A DNA stretch of 64,000 nucleotides, from positions 558,001 through 622,000 of the forward strand of contig NC_064037.1 in NCBI RefSeq assembly GCF_932526225.1, read 5' to 3'. The notes below the pieces were generated by a model, which ran no database searches, had not been told where the DNA came from, and saw only the letters and a list, made by a program, of their open reading frames with translations. The translations under genes and the position numbers were made by a program. Source of the stretch: Nematostella vectensis. Its lineage: Eukaryota > Cnidaria > Anthozoa > Actiniaria > Edwardsiidae. Shown piece by piece: positions 49,129-63,057 of this stretch (position 1 is the stretch's first letter; every line of letters starts with the position of its first letter).

Positions 49129-52100
49129 GCACACAAGAACTAACTAGATTCCTTGGATAACTTGATTAAGTAGATTCTAACATAGAGCATAGCGCTCGAT
49201 AGATTGATATACCTTTTTTCCGAGTATACTGTTTTATTTTTCCTAATGTTACTTTTTTGAATTTACATTCGGAAAAAAAATTATCGATTGTAACCTTTTG
49301 GAGGTTACACTCGTAAAACGAATTCCCCAATGTAACCCTGAAGCTTTTCCCGAATGTAACCTCCAGTCCGGTGGTGACTTTGCTTGGGATAGTTTACGAT
49401 ACCAATAGTATTAAAAGTAATTTTCATTACAATTCCCTTCAGCAATGCCACGTTAGTCTTTCGTTGCGGTCACTTGACTACTAACGCAGCGACCCGGGTT
49501 CGATTCCCGCTGATAGCCTATTTTTTTTTCTTTATTTTTTTTTAAATATCGATACTTACTTATACTGTTCTTGGTGTGTCATGACATAAAAAGAAGGTAT
49601 AGGGATATTTTTATGTACTCTCAGCATCTTTGATGTGCTCATGCTTTGTTCAGGATCCTGTACATATTTTATGCACACAAGAACTAACTAGATTCCTTGG
49701 ATAACTTGATTAAGTAGATTCTAACATAGAGCATAGCGCTCGATAGATTGATATACCTTTTTTCCGAGTATACTGTTTTATTTTTCCTAATGTTACTTTT
49801 TTGAATTTACATTCGGAAAAAAAAAATCGATTGTAACCTTTTGGAGGTTACACTCGTAAAACGAATTCCCGAATGTAACCCTGAAGCTTTTCCCGAATGT
49901 AACCTCCAGTCCGATGGTGACTTTGCTTGGGATAGTTTACGATACCAATAGTATTAAAAGTAATTTTCATTACAATTCCCTTCAGCAATGCCACGTTAGT
50001 CTTTCGTTGCGGGCACTTGACTACTAACGCAGCGACCCGGGTTCGATTCCCGCTGATAGCCTATTTTTTTTTTCTTTATTTTTTTTTTCAAATATCGATA
50101 CTTAATTATACTGTTCTTGGTGTGTCATGACATAAAAAGAAGGTATAGGGACATTTTTATGTACTCTCAGCATCTTTGATGTGCTCATGCTTTGTTCAGG
50201 ATCCTGTGCATATTATATGCACACAAGAACTAACTAGATTCCTTGGATAACATGATTAAGTAGATTCTAACATAGAGCATAGCGCTCGATAGATTGATAT
50301 ACCTTTTTCCGAGTATACTGTTTTATTTTTCCTAATGTTACTTTTTTGAATTTACATTCGGAAAAAAAAAATCGATTGTAACCTTTTGGAGGTTACACTC
50401 GTAAAACGAATTCCCAAATGTAACCCTGAAGCTTTTCCCGAATGTAACCTCCAGTCCGATGGTGACTTTGCTTGGGATAGTTTACGATACCAATAGTATT
50501 AAAAGTAATTTTCATTACAATTCCCTTCAGCAATGCCACGTTAGTCTTTCGTTGCGGGCACTTGACTACTAACGCAGCCACCCGGGTTCGATTCCCGCTG
50601 ATAGCCTATTTTTTTTTTCTTTATTTTTTTTTCAAATATCGATACTTAATTATACTGTTCTTGATGTGTCATGACATAAAAAGAAGGTATAGGGACATTT
50701 TTATGTACTCTCAGCATCTTTGATGTGCTCATGCTTTGTTCAGGATCCTGTGCATATTATATGCACACAAGAACTAACTAGATTCCTTGGATAACATGAT
50801 TAAGTAGATTCTAACATAGAGCATAGCGCTCGATAGATTGATATACCTTTTTTCAGAGTATACTGTTTTATTTTTCCTAATGTTACTTTTTTGAATTTAC
50901 ATTCGGAAAAAAAAATATCGATTGTAACCTTTTGGAGGTTACACTCGTAAAACGAATTCCCGAATGTAACCCTGAAGCTTTTCCCGAATGTAACCTCCAG
51001 TCCGATGGTGACTTTGCTTGGGATAGTTTACGATACCAATAGTATTAAAAGTAATTTTCATTACAATTCCCTTCAGCAATGCCACGTTAGTCTTTCGTTG
51101 CGGGCACTTGACTACTAACGCAGCGACCCGGGTTCGATTCCCGCTGATAGCCTATTTTTTTTTCTTTATTTTTTTTTTCAATTATCGATACTTAATTATA
51201 CTGTTCTTGGTGTGTCATGACATAAAAAGAAGGTATAGGGACATTTTTATGTACTCTCAGCATCTTTGATGTTCTCATGCTTTGTTCAGGATCCTGTACA
51301 TATTTTATGCACACAAGAACTAACTAGATTCCTTGGATAACTTGATTAAGTAGATTCTAACATAGAGCATAGCGCTCGATAGATTGATATACCTTTTTTC
51401 CGAGTATACTGTTTTATTTTTCCTAATGTTACTTTTTTGAATTTTTATATTCGGAAAAAAAATTATCGATTGTAACCTTTTGGAGGTTACACTCGTAAAA
51501 CAAATTCCCGAATGTAACCCTGAAGCTTTTCCCGAATGTAACCTCCAGTCCGATGGTGACTTTGCTTGGGATAGTTTACGATACCAATAGTATTAAAAGT
51601 AATTTTCATTACAATTCCCTTCAGCAATGCCACGTTAGTCTTTTGTTGCGGGCACTTGACTACTAACGCAGCGACCCGGGTTCGATTCCCGCTGATAGTC
51701 TTTTTTTTTTCTTTATTTTTTTTTTTTTTAAATATCGATACTTAATTATACTGTTCTTGGTGTGTCATGACATAAAAAGAAGGTATAGGGACATTTTTAT
51801 GTACTCTCAGCATCTTTGATGTGCTCATGCTTTGTTCAGGATCCTGTACATATTTTATGCACACAAGAACTAACTAGATTCCTTGGATAACCTGATTAAG
51901 TAGATTCTAACATAGAGCATAGCGCTCGATAGATTGATATACCTTTTTTTCCGAGTATACTGTTTTATTTTTCCTAATGTTACTTTTTGGAATTTACATT
52001 CGGAAAAAAAATTATCGATTGTAACCTTTTGGAGGTTACACTCGTAAAACAAATTCCCGAATGTAACCCTGAAGCTTTTCCCGAATGTAACCTCCAGTCC

Positions 52101-54025
52101 GATGGTGACTTTGCTTGGGATAGTTTACGATACCAATAGTATTAAAAGTAATTTTCATTACAATTCCCTTCAGCAATGTCACGTTAGTCTTTCGTTGCGG
52201 GCACTAGACTACTAACGCAGCTACCCGGGTTCGATTCCCGCTGATAGCCTATTTTTTTTTTTCTTTATTTTTTTTTAAATATCGATACTTAATTATACTG
52301 TTCTTGGTGTGTCATGACATAAAAAGAAGGTATAGGGATATTTTTATGTACTCTCAGCATCTTTGATGTGCTCATGCTTTGTTCAGGATCCTGTACATAT
52401 TTTATGCACACAAGAACTAACTAGATTCCTTGGATAACTTGATTAAGTAGATTCTAACATAGAGCATAGCGCTCGATAGATTGATATACCTTTTTTCCGA
52501 GTATACTGTTTTATTTTTCCTAATGTTACTTTTTTGAATTTACATTCGGAAAAAAAATTATCGATTGTAACCTTTTGGAGGTTACACTGAAGGTTAACCC
52601 TGAAGCTTTTCCCGAATGTAACCTCCAGTCCGATGGTGACTTTGCTTGGGATAGTTTACGATACCAATAGTGTTAAAAGTAATTTTCATTACAATTCCCT
52701 TCAGCAATGCCACGTTAGTCTTTCGTTGCGGTCACTTGACTACTAACGCAGCGACCCGGGTTCGATTCCCGCTGATAGCCAATTTTTTTTTCTTAATTTT
52801 TTTTAAAATATCGATACTTACTTATACTGTTCTTGGTGTGTCATGACATAAAAAGAAGGTATAGGGATATTTTTATGTACTCTCAGCATCTTTGATGTGC
52901 TCATGCTTTGTTCAGGATCCTGTGCATATTATATGCACACAAGAACTAACTAGATTCCTTGGATAACATGATTAAGTAGATTCTAACATAGAGCATAGCG
53001 CTCGATAGATTGATATACCTTTTTTCCGAGTATACTGTTTTATTTTTCCTAATGTTACTTTTTTGAATTTACATTCGGAAACAAAATTATCGATTGTAAC
53101 CTTTTGGAGGTTACACTCGTAAAACGAATTCCCGAATGTAACCCTGAAGCTTTTCCCGAATGTAACCTCCAGTCCGATGGTGACTTTGCTTGGGATAGTT
53201 TACGATACCAATAGTATTAAAAGTAATTTTCATTACAATTCCCTTCAGCAATGCCACGTTAGTCTTTCGTTGCGGACACTTGACTACTAACGCAGCGACC
53301 CGGGTTCGATTCCCGCTGATAGCCTATTTTTTTTTCTTTATTTTTTTTTTCAAATATCGATACTTAATTATACTGTTCTTGGTGTGTCATGACATAAAAA
53401 GAAGGTATAGGGACATTTTTATGTACTCTCAGCATCTTTGATGTTCTCATGCTTTGTTCAGGATCCTGTACATATTTTATGCACACAAGAACTAACTAGA
53501 TTCCTTGGATAACTTGATTAAGTAGATTCTAACATAGAGCATAGCGCTCGATAGATTGATATACCTTTTTTCCGAGTATACTGTTTTATTTTTCCTAATG
53601 TTACTTTTTTGAATTTACATTCGGAAAAAAAATTATCGATTGTAACCTTTTGGAGGTTACACTCGTAAAACAAATTCCCGAATGTAACCCTGAAGCTTTA
53701 CCCGAATGTAACCTCCAGTCCGATGGTGACTTTGCTTGGGATAGTTTACGATACCAATAGTATTAAAAGTAATTTTCATTACAATTCCTATCAGCAATGC
53801 CACGTTAGTCTTTTGTTGCGGGCACTTGACTACTAACGCAGCGACCCGGGTTCGATTCCCGCTGATAGCCTATTTTTTTTTCTTTATTTTTTTTTTAAAT
53901 ATCGATACTTAATTATACTGTTCTTGGTGTGTCATGACATAAAAAGAAGGTATAGGGACATTTTTATGTACTCTCAACATCTTTGATGTGCTCATGCTTT
54001 GTTCAGGATCCTGTACATATTTTAT
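49129..54025 (+). repeat. 9-mer higher-order repeat II, copy 1 (4,897 bp)
   Basis: Monomers 91-99 recur as 100-108 at exactly +4,897 bp for every monomer start. Shared rare markers: AATTCCCCAATG and TCCGGTGGTG (first unit), ATACCTTTTTCCGAG with five T and CCCAAATG (third), TTTTTTCAGAGTATAC (fourth), GAATTTTTATATTCGG (fifth), GATAACCTGATT (sixth), the deleted CACTGAAGGTTAACC (seventh), CGGAAACAAAAT (eighth), and GCTTTACCCG with CTCAACATC (ninth). I found no difference between the copies in the stretches I compared. Confidence 0.92.
52406..52934 (+). repeat. 529-bp deleted monomer (monomer 97)
   Basis: About 16 bp are missing after the hairpin: GGTTACACTGAAGGTTAACC replaces the usual sequence from CACTCGTAAAAC to GAATGTAACCC near 52,583-52,602. 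This removes the EcoRI/AATTCCCG segment and one CCCGAATGTAAC sub-repeat. Further changes are TAGTGTTAAAAG, GCGGTCAC, and GCCAATTTTTTTTTCTTAATT downstream of the tRNA-like module. The same set is found in monomer 106 at 57,303-57,831, in the second 9-mer copy. Confidence 0.9.
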
Positions 54026-57000
54026 GCACACAAGAACTAACTAGATTCCTTGGATAACTTGATTAAGTAGATTCTAACATAGAGCATAGCGCTCGATAGA
54101 TTGATATACCTTTTTTCCGAGTATACTGTTTTATTTTTCCTAATGTTACTTTTTTGAATTTACATTCGGAAAAAAAATTATCGATTGTAACCTTTTGGAG
54201 GTTACACTCGTAAAACGAATTCCCCAATGTAACCCTGAAGCTTTTCCCGAATGTAACCTCCAGTCCGGTGGTGACTTTGCTTGGGATAGTTTACGATACC
54301 AATAGTATTAAAAGTAATTTTCATTACAATTCCCTTCAGCAATGCCACGTTAGTCTTTCGTTGCGGTCACTTGACTACTAACGCAGCGACCCGGGTTCGA
54401 TTCCCGCTGATAGCCTATTTTTTTTTCTTTATTTTTTTTTAAATATCGATACTTACTTATACTGTTCTTGGTGTGTCATGACATAAAAAGAAGGTATAGG
54501 GATATTTTTATGTACTCTCAGCATCTTTGATGTGCTCATGCTTTGTTCAGGATCCTGTACATATTTTATGCACACAAGAACTAACTAGATTCCTTGGATA
54601 ACTTGATTAAGTAGATTCTAACATAGAGCATAGCGCTCGATAGATTGATATACCTTTTTTCCGAGTATACTGTTTTATTTTTCCTAATGTTACTTTTTTG
54701 AATTTACATTCGGAAAAAAAAAATCGATTGTAACCTTTTGGAGGTTACACTCGTAAAACGAATTCCCGAATGTAACCCTGAAGCTTTTCCCGAATGTAAC
54801 CTCCAGTCCGATGGTGACTTTGCTTGGGATAGTTTACGATACCAATAGTATTAAAAGTAATTTTCATTACAATTCCCTTCAGCAATGCCACGTTAGTCTT
54901 TCGTTGCGGGCACTTGACTACTAACGCAGCGACCCGGGTTCGATTCCCGCTGATAGCCTATTTTTTTTTTCTTTATTTTTTTTTTCAAATATCGATACTT
55001 AATTATACTGTTCTTGGTGTGTCATGACATAAAAAGAAGGTATAGGGACATTTTTATGTACTCTCAGCATCTTTGATGTGCTCATGCTTTGTTCAGGATC
55101 CTGTGCATATTATATGCACACAAGAACTAACTAGATTCCTTGGATAACATGATTAAGTAGATTCTAACATAGAGCATAGCGCTCGATAGATTGATATACC
55201 TTTTTCCGAGTATACTGTTTTATTTTTCCTAATGTTACTTTTTTGAATTTACATTCGGAAAAAAAAAATCGATTGTAACCTTTTGGAGGTTACACTCGTA
55301 AAACGAATTCCCAAATGTAACCCTGAAGCTTTTCCCGAATGTAACCTCCAGTCCGATGGTGACTTTGCTTGGGATAGTTTACGATACCAATAGTATTAAA
55401 AGTAATTTTCATTACAATTCCCTTCAGCAATGCCACGTTAGTCTTTCGTTGCGGGCACTTGACTACTAACGCAGCCACCCGGGTTCGATTCCCGCTGATA
55501 GCCTATTTTTTTTTTCTTTATTTTTTTTTCAAATATCGATACTTAATTATACTGTTCTTGATGTGTCATGACATAAAAAGAAGGTATAGGGACATTTTTA
55601 TGTACTCTCAGCATCTTTGATGTGCTCATGCTTTGTTCAGGATCCTGTGCATATTATATGCACACAAGAACTAACTAGATTCCTTGGATAACATGATTAA
55701 GTAGATTCTAACATAGAGCATAGCGCTCGATAGATTGATATACCTTTTTTCAGAGTATACTGTTTTATTTTTCCTAATGTTACTTTTTTGAATTTACATT
55801 CGGAAAAAAAAATATCGATTGTAACCTTTTGGAGGTTACACTCGTAAAACGAATTCCCGAATGTAACCCTGAAGCTTTTCCCGAATGTAACCTCCAGTCC
55901 GATGGTGACTTTGCTTGGGATAGTTTACGATACCAATAGTATTAAAAGTAATTTTCATTACAATTCCCTTCAGCAATGCCACGTTAGTCTTTCGTTGCGG
56001 GCACTTGACTACTAACGCAGCGACCCGGGTTCGATTCCCGCTGATAGCCTATTTTTTTTTCTTTATTTTTTTTTTCAATTATCGATACTTAATTATACTG
56101 TTCTTGGTGTGTCATGACATAAAAAGAAGGTATAGGGACATTTTTATGTACTCTCAGCATCTTTGATGTTCTCATGCTTTGTTCAGGATCCTGTACATAT
56201 TTTATGCACACAAGAACTAACTAGATTCCTTGGATAACTTGATTAAGTAGATTCTAACATAGAGCATAGCGCTCGATAGATTGATATACCTTTTTTCCGA
56301 GTATACTGTTTTATTTTTCCTAATGTTACTTTTTTGAATTTTTATATTCGGAAAAAAAATTATCGATTGTAACCTTTTGGAGGTTACACTCGTAAAACAA
56401 ATTCCCGAATGTAACCCTGAAGCTTTTCCCGAATGTAACCTCCAGTCCGATGGTGACTTTGCTTGGGATAGTTTACGATACCAATAGTATTAAAAGTAAT
56501 TTTCATTACAATTCCCTTCAGCAATGCCACGTTAGTCTTTTGTTGCGGGCACTTGACTACTAACGCAGCGACCCGGGTTCGATTCCCGCTGATAGTCTTT
56601 TTTTTTTCTTTATTTTTTTTTTTTTTAAATATCGATACTTAATTATACTGTTCTTGGTGTGTCATGACATAAAAAGAAGGTATAGGGACATTTTTATGTA
56701 CTCTCAGCATCTTTGATGTGCTCATGCTTTGTTCAGGATCCTGTACATATTTTATGCACACAAGAACTAACTAGATTCCTTGGATAACCTGATTAAGTAG
56801 ATTCTAACATAGAGCATAGCGCTCGATAGATTGATATACCTTTTTTTCCGAGTATACTGTTTTATTTTTCCTAATGTTACTTTTTGGAATTTACATTCGG
56901 AAAAAAAATTATCGATTGTAACCTTTTGGAGGTTACACTCGTAAAACAAATTCCCGAATGTAACCCTGAAGCTTTTCCCGAATGTAACCTCCAGTCCGAT

Positions 57001-58922
57001 GGTGACTTTGCTTGGGATAGTTTACGATACCAATAGTATTAAAAGTAATTTTCATTACAATTCCCTTCAGCAATGTCACGTTAGTCTTTCGTTGCGGGCA
57101 CTAGACTACTAACGCAGCTACCCGGGTTCGATTCCCGCTGATAGCCTATTTTTTTTTTTCTTTATTTTTTTTTAAATATCGATACTTAATTATACTGTTC
57201 TTGGTGTGTCATGACATAAAAAGAAGGTATAGGGATATTTTTATGTACTCTCAGCATCTTTGATGTGCTCATGCTTTGTTCAGGATCCTGTACATATTTT
57301 ATGCACACAAGAACTAACTAGATTCCTTGGATAACTTGATTAAGTAGATTCTAACATAGAGCATAGCGCTCGATAGATTGATATACCTTTTTTCCGAGTA
57401 TACTGTTTTATTTTTCCTAATGTTACTTTTTTGAATTTACATTCGGAAAAAAAATTATCGATTGTAACCTTTTGGAGGTTACACTGAAGGTTAACCCTGA
57501 AGCTTTTCCCGAATGTAACCTCCAGTCCGATGGTGACTTTGCTTGGGATAGTTTACGATACCAATAGTGTTAAAAGTAATTTTCATTACAATTCCCTTCA
57601 GCAATGCCACGTTAGTCTTTCGTTGCGGTCACTTGACTACTAACGCAGCGACCCGGGTTCGATTCCCGCTGATAGCCAATTTTTTTTTCTTAATTTTTTT
57701 TAAAATATCGATACTTACTTATACTGTTCTTGGTGTGTCATGACATAAAAAGAAGGTATAGGGATATTTTTATGTACTCTCAGCATCTTTGATGTGCTCA
57801 TGCTTTGTTCAGGATCCTGTGCATATTATATGCACACAAGAACTAACTAGATTCCTTGGATAACATGATTAAGTAGATTCTAACATAGAGCATAGCGCTC
57901 GATAGATTGATATACCTTTTTTCCGAGTATACTGTTTTATTTTTCCTAATGTTACTTTTTTGAATTTACATTCGGAAACAAAATTATCGATTGTAACCTT
58001 TTGGAGGTTACACTCGTAAAACGAATTCCCGAATGTAACCCTGAAGCTTTTCCCGAATGTAACCTCCAGTCCGATGGTGACTTTGCTTGGGATAGTTTAC
58101 GATACCAATAGTATTAAAAGTAATTTTCATTACAATTCCCTTCAGCAATGCCACGTTAGTCTTTCGTTGCGGACACTTGACTACTAACGCAGCGACCCGG
58201 GTTCGATTCCCGCTGATAGCCTATTTTTTTTTCTTTATTTTTTTTTTCAAATATCGATACTTAATTATACTGTTCTTGGTGTGTCATGACATAAAAAGAA
58301 GGTATAGGGACATTTTTATGTACTCTCAGCATCTTTGATGTTCTCATGCTTTGTTCAGGATCCTGTACATATTTTATGCACACAAGAACTAACTAGATTC
58401 CTTGGATAACTTGATTAAGTAGATTCTAACATAGAGCATAGCGCTCGATAGATTGATATACCTTTTTTCCGAGTATACTGTTTTATTTTTCCTAATGTTA
58501 CTTTTTTGAATTTACATTCGGAAAAAAAATTATCGATTGTAACCTTTTGGAGGTTACACTCGTAAAACAAATTCCCGAATGTAACCCTGAAGCTTTACCC
58601 GAATGTAACCTCCAGTCCGATGGTGACTTTGCTTGGGATAGTTTACGATACCAATAGTATTAAAAGTAATTTTCATTACAATTCCTATCAGCAATGCCAC
58701 GTTAGTCTTTTGTTGCGGGCACTTGACTACTAACGCAGCGACCCGGGTTCGATTCCCGCTGATAGCCTATTTTTTTTTCTTTATTTTTTTTTTAAATATC
58801 GATACTTAATTATACTGTTCTTGGTGTGTCATGACATAAAAAGAAGGTATAGGGACATTTTTATGTACTCTCAACATCTTTGATGTGCTCATGCTTTGTT
58901 CAGGATCCTGTACATATTTTAT
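54026..58922 (+). repeat. 9-mer higher-order repeat II, copy 2 (4,897 bp)
   Basis: Monomers 100-108. The left limit is bounded by CTCAGCATC (monomer 90) against CTCAACATC (monomer 99, 53,977), and the right limit by GAACTAAATAG in monomer 109 (58,938) against GAACTAACTAG (54,041). The junction is therefore at 53,978-54,041, around the monomer phase point and not in the tRNA-like module. Confidence 0.92.
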
Positions 58923-60872
58923 GCACACAAGAACTAAATAGATTCCTTGGATAACTTGATTAAGTAGATTCTAACATAGAGCATAGCGCTCGATAGATTG
59001 ATATACCTTTTTTCCGAGTATACTGTTTTATTTTTCCTAATGTTACTTTTTGGAATTTACATTCGGAAAAAAAATTATCGATTGTAACCTTTTGGAGGTT
59101 ACACTCGTAAAACAAATTCCCTAATGTAACCCTGAAGCTTTTCCCGAATGTAACCTCCAGTCCGATGGTGACTTTGCTTGGGATAGTTTACGATACCAAT
59201 AGTATTAAAAGTAATTTTCATTACAATTCCCTTCAGCAATGTCACGTTAGTCTTTCGTTGCGGGCACTTGACTACTAACGCAGCGACCCGGGTTCGATTC
59301 CCCCAGATAGCCTATTTTTTTTCTTTATTTTTTTTTTTAAAAATCGATACTTAATTATACTGTTCTTGGTGTGTAATGACATAAAAAGGAGGTATAGGGA
59401 CATTTTTATGTACTCTCAGCATCTTTGATGTGCTCATGCTTTGTTCAGGATCCTGTACATATTTTATGCACACAAGAACTAACTAGATTCCTTGGATAAC
59501 ATGATTAAGTAGATTCTAACATAGAGCATAGCGCTCGATAGATTGATATACCTTTTTTTCCGAGTATACTGTTTTATTTTTCCTAATGTTACTTTTTTGA
59601 ATTTACATTCGGAAAAAAAATATCGATTGTAACCTTTTGGAGGTTACACTCGTAAAACGAAATTCCCGAATGTAACCCTGAAGCTTTTCCCGAATGTAAC
59701 CTCCAGTCCGATTGTGACTTTGCTTGGGATAGTTTACGATACCAATAGTATTAAAAGTAATTTTCATTACAATTCCCTTCAGCAATGCCACGTTAGTCTT
59801 TTGTTGCGGGCACTTGACTACTAACGCAGCTACCCGGGTTCGATTCCCGCTGATAGTCTATTTTTTTTTCTTTATTTTTTTTTTTAAATATCGATACTTA
59901 ATTATACTGTTCTTGGTGTGTCATGACATAAAAAGAAGGTATAGGGACATTTTTATGTACTCTCAGCATCTTTGATGTGCTCATGCTTTGTTCAGGATCC
60001 TGTACATATTTTATGCACACAAGAACTAACTAGATTCCTTGGATAACTTGATTAAGTATATTCTAACATAGAGCATAGCGCTCGATAGATTGATATACCT
60101 TTTTTTCCGAGTATACTGTTTTATTTTTCCTAATGTTACTTTTTGGAATTTACATTCGGAAAAAAAAATTATCGATTGTAACCTTTTGGAGGTTACACTC
60201 GTAAAACAAATTCCCGAATGTAACCCTGAAGCTTTTCCCGAATGTAACCTCCAGTCCGATGGTGACTTTGCTTGGGATAGTTTACGATACCAATAGTATT
60301 AAAAGTAATTTTCATTACAATTCCTATCAGCAATGCCACGTTAGTCTTTCGTTGCGGGCACTTGACTACTAACGCAGCGACCCGGGTTCGATTCCCGCTG
60401 ATAGCCTATTTTTTTTCTTTATTTTTTTTTTAAATATCGATACTAAAATTATACTGTTCTTGGTGTGTCATGACATAAAAAGAAGGTATAGGGGCATTTT
60501 TATGTACTCTCAGCATCTTTGATGTGCTCATGCTTTGTTCAGGATCCTGTACATATTTTATGCACACAAGAACTAACTAGATTCCTTGGATAACTTGATT
60601 AAGTAGATTCTAACATAGAGCATAGCGCTCGATAGATTGATATACCTTTTTTTCCGAGTATACTGTTTTATTTTTCCTAATGTTACTTTTTTGGAATTAA
60701 CATTCGGAAAAAAAAATATCGATTGTAACCTTTTGGAGGTTACACTCGTAAAACAAATTCCCGAATGTAACCCTGAAGCTTTTCCCGAATGTAACCTCCA
60801 GTCCGATGGTGACTTTGCTTGGGATAGTTTACGATACCAATAGTATTAAAAGTAATTTTCATTACAATTCCA
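58923..60872 (+). repeat. Satellite monomers 109-112 (left part), no local HOR
   Basis: Monomer 109 carries GAACTAAATAG, CCCTAATG, AAAAATCGATAC and AAAAAGGAGG. Monomer 110 has an inserted A (AAAACGAAATTCCC, about 59,659) and GATAGTCTA. Monomer 111 has AAGTATATTC and ATACTAAAATTATAC, as in the trimer first unit. Monomer 112 has TTTGGAATTAACATTCGG. No gene or mobile element is visible. Confidence 0.85.
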
Positions 60873-63057
60873 TTCAGCAATGTCACGTTAGTCTTTCGTT
60901 GCGGGCACTTGACTACTAACGCAGCGACCTGGGTTCGATTCCCGCTGATAGCCTATTTTTTTTTCTTTATTTTTTTTTTTAAATATCGATACTTAATTAT
61001 ACTGTTCTTGGTGTGTGACATAAAAAGAAGGTATAGGGACATTTTTATGTACTCTCAGCATCTTTGATGTGCTCATGCTTTGTTCAGGATCCTGTACATA
61101 TTATATGCACACAAGAACTAACTAGATTCCTTGGATAACATGATTAAGTAGATTCTAACATAGAGCATAGCGCTCGATAGATTGATATACCTTTTTTTCC
61201 GAGTATACTGTTCTATTTTTCCTAATGTTACTTTTTGGAATTTACATTCGGAAAAAAAATTATCGATTGTAACCTTTTGGAGGTTACACTCGTAACACAA
61301 ATTCCCGAATGTAACCCTGAAGCTTTTCCCGAATGTAACCTCCAGTCCGATGGTGACTTTGCTTGGGATAGTTTACGATACCAATAGTATTAAAAGTAAT
61401 TTTCATTACAATTCCCTTCAGCAATGTCACGTTAATCTTTCGTTGCGGGCACTTGACTACTAACGCAGCAACCCGGGTTCGATTCCCGCTGATAGCCTAT
61501 TTTTTTTTTCTTTATTTTTTTTTTTTAAATATCGATACTTAATTATACTGTTCTTGGTGTGTCATGACATAAAAAGAAGGTATAGGGATATTTTTATGTA
61601 CTCTCAGCATCTTTGATGTGCTCATGCTTTGTTCAGGATCCTGTACATATTTTATGCACACAAGAACTAACTAGATTCCTTGGATAACTTGATTAAGTAG
61701 ATTCTAACATAGAGCATAGCGATCGATAGATTGATATACCTTTTTTTTCCGAGTATACTGTTTTATTTTTCCTAATGTTACTTTTTGGAATTTACATTCG
61801 GAAAAAAAATTATCGATTGTAACCTTTTGGAGGTTACACTCGTAAAACGAATTCCTGAATGTAACACTGAAGCTTTTCCCGAATGTAACCTCCAGTCCGA
61901 TGGTGACTTTGCTTGGGATAGTTTACGATACCAATAGTATTAAAAGTAATTTTCATTACAATTCCCTTCAGCAATGCCACGTTAGTCTTTCGTTGCGGAC
62001 ACTTGACTACTAACGCAGCGACCCGGGTTCGATTCCCGCTGATAGCCTATTTTTTTTCTTTATTTTTTTTTTAAATATCGATACTTAATTATACTGTTCT
62101 TGGTGTGTCATGACATAAAAAGAAGGTATAGGGATATTTTTATGTACTCTCAGCATCTTTGATGTTCTCATGCTTTGTTCAGGATCCTGTACATATTTTA
62201 TGCACACAAGAACTAACTAGATTCCTTGGATAACTTGATTAAGTAGATTCTAACATAGAGCATAGCGCTCGATAGATTGATATACCTTTTTTCCGAGTAT
62301 ACTGTTTTATTTTTCCTAATGTTACTTTTTTGAATTTACATTCGGAAAAAAAATTATCGATTGTAACCTTTTGGAGGTTACACTCGTAAAACAAATTCCC
62401 GAATGTAACCCTGAAGCTTTACCCGAATGTAACCTCCAGTCCGATTGTGACTTTGCTTGGGATAGTTTACGATACCAATAGTATTAAAAGTAATTTTCAT
62501 TACAATTCCCTTCAGCAATGCCACGTTAGTCTTTTGTTGCGGGCACTTGACTACTAACGCAGCGACCCGGGTTCGATTCCCGCTGATAGCCTATTTTTTT
62601 TTCTTTATTTTTTTTTTTAAATATCGATACTTAATTATACTGTTCTTGGTGTGTCATGACATAAAAAGAAGGTATAGGGACATTTTTATGTACTCTCAGC
62701 ATCTTTGATGTGCTCATGCTTTGTTCAGGATCCTGTACATATTTTATGCACACAAGAACTAAATAGATTCCTTGGATAACTTGATTAAGTAGATTCTAAC
62801 ATAGAGCATAGCGCTCGATAGATTGATATACCTTTTTTCCGAGTATACTGTTTTATTTTTCCTAATGTTACTTTATGGAATTTACATTCGGAAAAAAAAT
62901 TATCGATTGTAACCTTTTGGAGGTTACACTCGTAAAACAAATTCCCGAATGTAACCCTGAAGCTTTTCCCGAATGTAACCTCCAGTCCGATGGTGACTTT
63001 GCTTGGGATAGTTTACGATACCAATAGTATTAAAAGTAATTTTCATTACAATTCCCT
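60873..63057 (+). repeat. 4-mer higher-order repeat II, copy 1 (2,185 bp)
   Basis: It runs from the right part of monomer 112 to the left part of monomer 116. Monomers 113 and 114 (61,107 and 61,656) recur as 117 and 118 at +2,185 bp. Shared markers are GCGACCTGGGTTCG, GGTGTGTGACATAAA (4-bp loss), ACATATTATATGC, GTTAATCTTTCG, CAGCAACCCGGG and AGCGATCGATAG. Monomers 114-116 also resemble 107-109 (GCGGACAC, GATGTTCTC, GCTTTACCCG, GAACTAAATAG), so this block is partly derived from the 9-mer II end. Confidence 0.85.
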
